DNA from: Microcoleus sp036704825
Lineage (GTDB): Bacteria > Cyanobacteriota > Cyanobacteriia > Cyanobacteriales > Microcoleaceae
Direction: 5' to 3'
Assembly (NCBI GenBank): GCA_036704825.1
Contig: JAUBSN010000016.1
Location: 41,644 to 105,643, forward strand
Length of the DNA: 64,000 nucleotides
Shown here: positions 57,842-64,000 of the stretch, piece by piece
Position numbering within the stretch: the first letter of the stretch is position 1
Layout of the letters: each line of letters begins with the position of its first letter
Notes under the pieces: generated by a model
The model's input: only the letters and a program-made list of their open reading frames with translations
What the model was told of the DNA's origin: nothing
Database searches by the model: none
Translations under genes and position numbers: made by a program

Positions 57842-59716
57842 TCACGGCTCATGCTTCAGCAAAAAATTGGTCAACCAATCTTTAACTATGTATGTAGCGC
57901 GACAGTCGTCCTCATTGTAGCGGACGATCGCCTCTAAGAGCGATCGATCGCCAGTTCTGAGCCAATCGTCGTACCAGCAGACGCACTGAGCACCATTAGC
58001 CTTAGCATCTCGCCAGTCAAAACCCAGCCAGCGGGCAATTGGTTTGAGGGCGTAACTTTCCACCGGCATAATCGCTTTTTGCGTCACTTGTTTGTGAATA
58101 TCTACAAACCGTTTCAGCACTGGTTTCCACAAATAAGCTGGAGTATTGTAAAGTTTAGCCAGCCGCTTAAAAGTCTTGACTTCGTAGTCGCAAAAGTGGA
58201 AAATCGGAGCAATGGGATAAGCCCACATTAATTCTAAAAATTGCTGCCAGATTGCACCTTCCTCTGCTGCAGATTCTGCTAAAAAGCCGTGGAATTTTTC
58301 CGTATTGTTGCATCGGTCAACAACTAAGACTCCGTGGAGGTAATCTAAGTTTAAGTCTGGTTCCGCTTCAATATCAAAGTAGAGTTCGATTGGGGCGATC
58401 GGCAAAAACACAGATTGGGAATACGGAATTGGTTTCTTGCGGAGAATTGGCGCAGGTATAGAAGATGTCGCAGGTTTATTTTCTCTAATTTTTACTTCCT
58501 CAACTGCGATGCCATTCAAGATATTGTCTGCAATATCTGGTACTATTTCAGATGAGTTAACTTCTTCTGAATTCTCACTTCTACCTTCTTCTCGATCGTT
58601 AATCCCTGTATCGGTGTCAAAATCGGTGGCTTGCCTTCCTTCTTCCTTCTTTTTACTCTGAGCGAAGCCGAAGAGCCTTCTTCCTTCTTCCTTCTTCCTG
58701 ACATCCGTTACATCCGTTATAAAATCCGTTGCCGAACTTCCTTCTTCCCGCAACAGCGGTTGATTTAGCAAGTGCGATTGAGCTTGCTGCACCACATCAA
58801 AAGCAACTCTGTCGGGGAATTCTGGATACTCAGCTAGCAGTGGGGAACTAGCATTAGCGAGAGCTTCAACGTCAGTAATTTCGAGAGTTTTTAGTCTAGC
58901 ATAGCGACTGGCAGTAACTCCCGGCAATAACGAAAGATGTTTAATAGATTCGGCTTCGGCGTGACAGATAGTATACCAACCGCAAAGATTGCACTTTTGC
59001 CGGGAAATGAACACCTCTGGTTTATCCCGATTTTCTATCATCTGAATGCAGTTGTCTAAAATCTCGAACATCTGAGGAGTTCGCTGGCCGAGATTCACCG
59101 AGCACAGCCCTTTTTTTCGCAGCATCAGCCACGCAGTCTCGGGCATTGTTTCCTGTACGGAAGCTAAAACTCGGGCGTGAAAAGCTGCGATAATTTGATA
59201 CTCCAGTTTTGGTCGCTTGCTAAGCCAAATATCCGCAGTAATATAACTCCAATCGCCAAATTTTGATTGTCCCGGCTGTTTGATTAATAAATGGGGGCGG
59301 CCGATCAGGGTAATGCTTGAAGAGTGCAGAGTGGAGGATGAAAAATGAACTGGAGTTTCGGGTATTTCGCCAAATTCTGGGAAATACTGACTGTCAATTC
59401 CTGCCAGAGAAGTTGTTGCGCCGTGGGTTTTGCCTAATTCGCCCCGGATCAGAACTCCTCGGTAAATGCGATCGACCCCTTGCTGCATTAAACTCAATGT
59501 AGCGGCCGCGCCAGCTTCCCAATCCCCTCTAGGATAATATGGTTGTTGGTAAGTCTCGTCTTCCAAAGCTTGCTGCTGGTATGCCGCGCTGTCGCGCATC
59601 AGTTTCAGCAGAAAGTCGCTGGGGGGATCTAGTTGTTTCCAGTCTCCGCAGGTGTCTAAAAATGCTCGGAGATGGCATCGCTGATAGGAAAGTAGCAGTT
59701 TGTCAGTTATTAACAT
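57842..59716 (-). CDS. TM0106-family RecB-like nuclease with RNase H-like domain
   Basis: This 624-residue protein starts MLITDKLLLSYQRCHLRAFLDTCG and includes a Cys-rich KCNLCGWYTICHAE motif (about residue 250), like the iron-sulfur Cys set in RecB/Cas4-type nucleases. A C-terminal DEDD-type RNase H-like exonuclease domain begins IELYFDIEAEPDL (about residue 435) and ends RYNEDDCRATY. A linker near 330-400 contains repeated EEGR and Asp-Thr-Asp tracts that come from CTTCCTTCTT-like DNA repeats. Function is predicted nuclease, probably in DNA repair. Confidence 0.85.
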   Translation of the reverse strand: MLITDKLLLSYQRCHLRAFLDTCGDWKQLDPPSDFLLKLMRDSAAYQQQALEDETYQQPYYPRGDWEAGAAATLSLMQQGVDRIYRGVLIRGELGKTHGATTSLAGIDSQYFPEFGEIPETPVHFSSSTLHSSSITLIGRPHLLIKQPGQSKFGDWSYITADIWLSKRPKLEYQIIAAFHARVLASVQETMPETAWLMLRKKGLCSVNLGQRTPQMFEILDNCIQMIENRDKPEVFISRQKCNLCGWYTICHAEAESIKHLSLLPGVTASRYARLKTLEITDVEALANASSPLLAEYPEFPDRVAFDVVQQAQSHLLNQPLLREEGSSATDFITDVTDVRKKEEGRRLFGFAQSKKKEEGRQATDFDTDTGINDREEGRSENSEEVNSSEIVPDIADNILNGIAVEEVKIRENKPATSSIPAPILRKKPIPYSQSVFLPIAPIELYFDIEAEPDLNLDYLHGVLVVDRCNNTEKFHGFLAESAAEEGAIWQQFLELMWAYPIAPIFHFCDYEVKTFKRLAKLYNTPAYLWKPVLKRFVDIHKQVTQKAIMPVESYALKPIARWLGFDWRDAKANGAQCVCWYDDWLRTGDRSLLEAIVRYNEDDCRATYIVKDWLTNFLLKHEP

Positions 59717-59811
59717 TTAGTATTCGCAAGGCATAGAGTATCAGGCAAAAGGTATAAAATTCACAGCATTAGTTATTCAATATTAACGCTATCAATAATT
59801 CCCCAAAAAAA

Positions 59812-61086
59812 ATGACAAAGGACAATCACCGGCAACAATTCCCAGCTTTGGCCAATAAAGCTTATTTTAACTACGGCGGACAAGGGCCGCTGCCTGAGCC
59901 TGCTTTAGAGGCGATTTATCAGGCTTATAAACGGGTGCAGCTTGGGGGGCCGTTTTCGGGGGAGGTGGGGGCTTGGGTGGTTCAGGAGGCGATGCTGACG
60001 CGACGCGCGATCGCATCTGAGTTGACGGTACCTCCTGAAACCATCGCCCTAACTGAAGATGTCACCGTCGGCTGCAATATTGCGCTGTGGGGCATTGACT
60101 GGAAAGCAGGCGACCATTTGCTGATTTCTGACTGCGAACACCCCGGCGTTGTAGCTAGTGTAATGGAACTTCAGCGCCGTTTCAACATTGAGGTTTCTGT
60201 TTGTCCGTTGGCGGCTACTTTGAATGAAGGCGATCCGGTGGCGGTGATTGCTGATAGTTTGCGGCCAAATACTCGCTTGTTGGTTATCAGTCACATTTTG
60301 TGGAATACTGGCCAAGTTTTGCCTCTGGCTGAGATTGTGAAAGTGTGTCATGAACCCCCCCTAACCCCCCCTTGCCAAGGGGGGGGACAAGAGGATTTGT
60401 CCCTGGTTCAAGGGGATAGGCAAGAGGATTTGTCCCTGATTCAAGGGGGGGGAGAAGAGGAATTGCCTGCAAAGAAGCACAAAGTTAGAGTGTTAGTTGA
60501 TGCGGCTCAATCTGTGGGGGTTTTGCCTTTGAATTTGGTTGAATCGGGGGTTGACTTTTATGCTTTTACTGGTCACAAATGGTGGTGCGGCCCGGAAGGT
60601 TTGGGGGGGCTTTATGTGAGTGGGGAAGCTTTGGCAGATTTGCATCCGGTGTTTGTCGGTTGGCGGGGAATTGTGACGGATGCTAATGCTAAAGTCCTTG
60701 GGTGGAAGTCGACAGCGCAGCGCTATGAAATTGCGACTTCGGCTTATCCTTTGTATGCGGGTTTGCGGAGTGCGATCGCCCTGCAACATGAATGGGGTAC
60801 GATCGAGGAAAGGTATGCAGAAATTTGCCGTTTGAGTAAGTATCTCTGGCAGCGTTTGTCGGAACTTCCCGATGTGGAATGTTTGCGAAAATCTGCGCCG
60901 GAAGCTGGTTTGGTTTCGTTTAGATTAACTAATGGGATGCCGCACAAAAAGCTGGTCGATTTGTTGGAGAAACAGGGGATTATGGTAAGGACTATTCTTA
61001 ATCCTGACTGTGTGCGGGCTTGTGTTCACTATTTTACAACTGAGGCGGAGATTGATAAGTTGGTTGGGGCGATCGCCATAACGTAG
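59812..61086 (+). CDS. NifS-like class V PLP enzyme (cysteine lyase/desulfurase-like)
   Basis: This 424-residue PLP protein opens FPALANKAYFNYGGQGPLPEPAL, with LTEDVTVGCNIALWGI, DCEHPGVVASVMEL, VLVDAAQSVGVL and YAFTGHKWWCGPEGLGGLY (Schiff-base Lys). The family is close to L-cysteine/cystine C-S lyases and SufS-like enzymes; donor unknown. An insertion at about residues 180-220 is encoded by a repeat-derived block (60355-60462) and contains tandem QEDLSL units and glycine runs. Removing it would restore family length. ATG 59812 is supported by the family start. Confidence 0.85.
   Translation: MTKDNHRQQFPALANKAYFNYGGQGPLPEPALEAIYQAYKRVQLGGPFSGEVGAWVVQEAMLTRRAIASELTVPPETIALTEDVTVGCNIALWGIDWKAGDHLLISDCEHPGVVASVMELQRRFNIEVSVCPLAATLNEGDPVAVIADSLRPNTRLLVISHILWNTGQVLPLAEIVKVCHEPPLTPPCQGGGQEDLSLVQGDRQEDLSLIQGGGEEELPAKKHKVRVLVDAAQSVGVLPLNLVESGVDFYAFTGHKWWCGPEGLGGLYVSGEALADLHPVFVGWRGIVTDANAKVLGWKSTAQRYEIATSAYPLYAGLRSAIALQHEWGTIEERYAEICRLSKYLWQRLSELPDVECLRKSAPEAGLVSFRLTNGMPHKKLVDLLEKQGIMVRTILNPDCVRACVHYFTTEAEIDKLVGAIAIT
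60355..60462 (+). repeat. Palindromic repeat inserted in a coding frame
   Basis: The stretch contains CCCCCCTTGCCAAGGGGGGG followed by two near-identical 33-base units (each GCAAGAGGATTTGTCCCTG..). It reads in frame as PPLTPPCQGGGQEDLSL... inside the NifS-like gene. It is a typical intergenic repeat of cyanobacteria that has entered a gene without a stop. Confidence 0.8.
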
Positions 61087-61126
61087 GGTGTGCCGCTACC
61101 TTTGAGTAAAACTTTAGCATCGCCAG

Positions 61127-61435
61127 TTATTCATTTTCCGCCAGCCAGCAATCGATTTCTTCTCGGTTGCGATCGTAATAGTTCGCAACCGCTTGCAAAT
61201 CTTGAAGGGTGAGTCCTGGATAATAGAGAAGTTCGGCTTCAGTTGCCCCCTGTTGTTGGTAGGTGATAATCGTCCAGACGGGAATGCGGGTATCGCGAAT
61301 TCGCGCTGTACCGCCACAAATTTCTGGAGTTTTGTGAATGGGATGTTGAAGGGTTTGGACGAATTGCAGCGTTTGTGCCAGCAAGTCATCAGGCAGTGTT
61401 TCAACGGTTTGGAGAAGCTGTTCTTTGATGGTCAT
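61127..61435 (-). CDS. DUF433-family antitoxin-like protein
   Basis: This 102-residue protein has an N-terminal helical part (KEQLLQTVETLPDDLLAQTLQFVQTL, DUF2281-like) and a DUF433 core (ICGGTARIRDTRIPVWTIITYQQQGATEAELLYYPGLTLQDLQAVANYY). DUF433 proteins are probably DNA-binding antitoxins. No toxin lies immediately downstream (the NifS-like gene is convergent), so it is an orphan here. The frameshifted relative is 26 bases upstream. Confidence 0.75.
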   Translation of the reverse strand: MTIKEQLLQTVETLPDDLLAQTLQFVQTLQHPIHKTPEICGGTARIRDTRIPVWTIITYQQQGATEAELLYYPGLTLQDLQAVANYYDRNREEIDCWLAENE

Positions 61436-61461
61436 AATCGATATCCAGATGCAATAGCGGT

Positions 61462-61859
61462 TTACACCTTGGCAGCTTTGATAATTTGCTCAGCGGCAAT
61501 AGATGTGTCTATTTCCTGAGAGTGGACTGCATAAAAAGCGAAGACATCGTTCACTTGAGGTTCACTTAAATCATACTCAGCGGCAATTTGGTTGGGCGAA
61601 AAACCCCATTTATGGGCTGCAATGACTGCTGTTTGCATCCGCAACCGAGTGCCGCGCAAAACGGGGACGAATTCGCCGCTAGCGCCGCGCACATAGGTAA
61701 TTTCAGGAAAAGTGCGATCGTCATTCCGCTGCTTGAGAGTAGCGACTTTTCGGCTGCCGCCCAGAGGATAAACTGAGCGAGGGAAATGCCTTGAAGTGCC
61801 GCCAATTTTTCAGCTTTTTGCTGTAGCTGAACGGGTAAGTTTAAGGTGTGGGATGTCAG
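61462..61859 (-). pseudogene. Frameshifted DUF433 antitoxin
   Basis: Two frames join: TSHTLNLPVQLQQKAEKLAALQG up to FILWAAAEK, then a one-base shift in an A-run (61747-61750) and VATLKQRNDDRTFPEITYVRGASGEFVPVLRGTRLRMQTAVIAAHKWG... The expected start codon is CTG at 61859, and a stop lies just upstream in that frame. So both start and frame are damaged. The remaining 76-codon ORF (from 61692) could still make the DUF433 core from an internal ATG. Confidence 0.75.
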
Positions 61860-61990
61860 CGTGAATGGCAGTCAGTGCGGTTCGTAGTTTATGACTAACA
61901 ATCGAGATAAATTATGGATATTAATACGATCATTGTGCTTAAGCTTATAATTTAATTCAGCTATAGCCAGCCACAGCCAGGAGAACAACG
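61860..61990. other. Promoter region of the chemoreceptor gene
   Basis: No ORF. CAGCTATAGCCAGCCACAGCCAGGAG leads to the start, with AGGAG about 8 bases before the ATG at 61991. Confidence 0.4.
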
Positions 61991-63661
61991 ATGTTTCGCA
62001 ACACGAACTTACAAACAAAGCTAATTACCGCTTTTATATTGATGGGGTTGCTTGTCTTCGTGTTTGCTGGAGTAGGATGGAGCGGGGTTTCCAGGCTAAG
62101 TGTATACATCAATACCCTCGGTGAGGACAGCCTGCCAAGTGTGGCTGCATTGTGGAGTATCAACGAAGGACAGACCCAAATTCAGGCATCAGAGCGATTA
62201 CTCTTCGATCCAGAAATGACTAATGCACAAAGGCAAGAGGCATTAGCTAGAATTCAGAATGCCTGGAAACAAATCAACGAAAGCTTTCAAAAATACGAAA
62301 AGATCCCGAATACCCCAGAGGAAGATAAAAACTACAAAGAATTTCAACAACACTGGGACGCTTGGAAGAAAGCCCATGAAAAATTGCTGAATATAGAACA
62401 AGACTATAACCAAATTGGCATCCGCAATCCTTGGAAAAGGCAGCTTCAGCTAATCAGTCAGGGTAAGGGAAATTCACCAGAAATCGCGGCAGTTAAAAGA
62501 GCACTGGAACTCCGTACCCAGATGGATGAGTACGGCTCAAGTACAGAGGAGCCTTTATTTAAGAGAGCTACAGATTCAGTTATATCAGTTATAGCCTTCA
62601 ATCAAGACATTGCAGACAAAACTAAGCAATCAGCCGATCGGGATATAAATCAGACTGGATTTTGGGTTGTTGCGGGTATGATTCTAGGTCCGGTGACAGC
62701 GATTATTTTGGGAATATTCTTTGTGGCGATCGCCAAGCCGATCGACAAAGCACTCAAAGGCATTGTCAATATAATTGTCAGTTCTTCCAGCCAAATTGCC
62801 GCTACAGTTGAGCAGCAAGAACGGATCGTCAGTCAGCAAGCAACAGCGGTGAATGAAACTACTTCCACAATGGATGAATTGGGAGCATCATCGCGTCAAG
62901 CAGCAGAGCAAGCAGAATCTGCATCTAACAATGCCCGCGCGGTGTTAAACCTAGCGGAGGAAGGAGCCACAGGCGCACGTCAAGTTTTAAACCAGGCGGA
63001 AGATGGCAATAAGGTAGTGGAGAAATCTTTAGAGGGGATGTCACAGTTGAGAGAAAAAGTGGCGGCGATCGCCGCACAGATTATGCGATTGAGCGAGCAG
63101 ACTACTCAGATTGGCAGCATTACAGGCACTGTAACAGATTTAGCCAATCAGACGAATATGTTAGCTTTGAATGCCTCAGTCGAAGCTGTTCGGGCTGGAG
63201 AACACGGTAAAGGATTTGGAGTGGTAGCTAATGAAATTCGCCGACTGGCGGATCAGAGTAAAAAATCAGCCGAGAAAATTAATACGATCGTTACTGATAT
63301 CCAGAATGCCATCAATTCCACAGTCATTGCTACAGACGAAGGCACGAAAACTGTCAAAGAAGGTATCAAACTTTCTCAAGATACAGCCCAAGCTTTTCAA
63401 TGGGTAACACAGTCGATCAATGATATCGTCTTGAAGAATCAAGAAATGACTCTCACCGCTCTCAACGATATTGTTTTGAAAAATCAACAAATTTACCTCA
63501 ATGCCATGCAACAATCATTAGCCGTCCAACAAGTAGTTGAAGCAATGAATACTATCAATTCGGGAGCCAAACAAACTGCTAGCGGCATTAATCAAACTAA
63601 GGTAGGTACTCAACTACTAAATGATGCTGCTCAAAATCTTAAAGCATTGAGTGCTAAATAG
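61991..63661 (+). CDS. Methyl-accepting chemotaxis protein (PilJ-like)
   Basis: This 556-residue protein has an N-terminal TM (about 10-29, LITAFILMGLLVFVFAGVGW), a four-helix sensory part (30-220), a second TM (about 227-247, GMILGPVTAIILGIFFVAIA) and a methyl-accepting signalling domain with TDLANQTNMLALNASVEAVRAGEHGKGFGVVANEIRRLADQS (hairpin tip). A HAMP domain is short or absent. A short duplication NDIVLKNQ occurs twice near residues 476-500. No cheA or cheW gene is beside it. In filamentous cyanobacteria such proteins control type IV pilus motility or phototaxis, an inference here. Confidence 0.9.
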   Translation: MFRNTNLQTKLITAFILMGLLVFVFAGVGWSGVSRLSVYINTLGEDSLPSVAALWSINEGQTQIQASERLLFDPEMTNAQRQEALARIQNAWKQINESFQKYEKIPNTPEEDKNYKEFQQHWDAWKKAHEKLLNIEQDYNQIGIRNPWKRQLQLISQGKGNSPEIAAVKRALELRTQMDEYGSSTEEPLFKRATDSVISVIAFNQDIADKTKQSADRDINQTGFWVVAGMILGPVTAIILGIFFVAIAKPIDKALKGIVNIIVSSSSQIAATVEQQERIVSQQATAVNETTSTMDELGASSRQAAEQAESASNNARAVLNLAEEGATGARQVLNQAEDGNKVVEKSLEGMSQLREKVAAIAAQIMRLSEQTTQIGSITGTVTDLANQTNMLALNASVEAVRAGEHGKGFGVVANEIRRLADQSKKSAEKINTIVTDIQNAINSTVIATDEGTKTVKEGIKLSQDTAQAFQWVTQSINDIVLKNQEMTLTALNDIVLKNQQIYLNAMQQSLAVQQVVEAMNTINSGAKQTASGINQTKVGTQLLNDAAQNLKALSAK

Positions 63662-63764
63662 AGAGATTATGAGGCAAATGGGAGCATCTCAGTTATGCAA
63701 TGAGTATAAATACATTGAATAAAAATGTGACATAATAGAGAGGTAGTAAGCAAACAAAAAGATA

Positions 63765-64000
63765 ATGACAGAAGCAGAAAGCAGAAAATTAGAAGAGTAT
63801 TTGCAAGGCGTCGCCACAATCTTATTCAAAAATACACCCGAAGAGCAGTTAAAAGACTTTGGTAGTATTGAATTAGCCGGAGCGAGATCGTGTGTTCAAA
63901 GAAGTTGCTCCCAAGATTGGAAATTTTTTTAAGCAGCAGCAGCAAAACAGAGGCGGGCAGAGCAAGAGAGATCCAAACCTGTATGGGTAAATGGCAGGTG
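63765..64000 (+). pseudogene. ISKra4-like transposase 5' fragment, frameshifted
   Basis: The first frame reads MTEAESRKLEEYLQGVATILFKNTPEEQLKDFGSIEL, like ISKra4-family N-termini, then shifts frame to VFKEVAPKIGNFF and again to EAGRAREIQTCMGKW. At least two frameshifts occur within 240 bases. The gene runs off the window. A degenerate insertion sequence is the simplest reading, but the family assignment is by resemblance only. Confidence 0.4.

Overview
The window looks like a chromosomal segment of a filamentous, non-heterocystous cyanobacterium, perhaps Microcoleus or Oscillatoria-like (inference). The basis is the dense HIP1 sites (GCGATCGC), a Rubisco activase with a fused small-subunit-like domain, a glutamyl-tRNA synthetase with a CAAD-type membrane tail, cyanobacteria-specific small families (DUF5340, DUF2949), XisH/XisI proteins and many intergenic repeats.

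Layout. 1-28,000: housekeeping genes (trpC, a class V aminotransferase, DUF192, an OmpR-type regulator, ribokinase, rca, argD, a TPR-CHAT protein, gltX, a DCC-family thiol protein). Accessory insertions lie among them: a DUF433/DUF5615 toxin-antitoxin pair, a xisHI pair that splits off a duplicate of the trpC leader, a decayed tnpB interrupted by a MITE-like repeat, and another MITE-like element. At 20,506-28,026 sits a DISARM-type defence cluster: a cytosine methyltransferase converging on drmA-drmB-drmC, with no drmE seen.

28,151-56,441: a 28 kb integrated element bounded by a 42-bp direct repeat of the 3' part of tRNA-Asp(GTC). The intact tRNA and a tyrosine integrase are at the right end. 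Inside, from left to right: small minus-strand genes; a two-TM P-loop ATPase with a four-TM partner; a regulatory zone with duplicated operator/terminator modules; a replication block with an iteron-like array (containing an assembly gap), a XRE repressor with a compound operator, an ASCH-domain protein and a prim-pol-like protein; a tail-fibre-like gene with DPHP-YL repeats; a tightly overlapping plus-strand operon of unrecognised proteins; a second XRE/antirepressor-like divergent pair; a strongly initiated unknown gene; and a lysis-like cassette (TM-coiled-coil protein, two-TM holin-like protein, YkuD/DUF2778-like peptidoglycan enzyme). I recognise no terminase, portal, capsid or tape-measure gene. 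The element is therefore either a divergent temperate virus with an FtsK/HerA-like ATPase or a plasmid-virus hybrid, and is the best candidate for an undescribed system.

56,500-64,000: chromosomal genes resume (phytase-like esterase, TM0106-type RecB-like nuclease, a NifS-like PLP enzyme with a repeat-derived insertion, two DUF433 antitoxin genes of which one is frameshifted, a methyl-accepting chemotaxis protein), ending in a broken transposase fragment. Functions are read from motifs and remembered family signatures; no searches were run.
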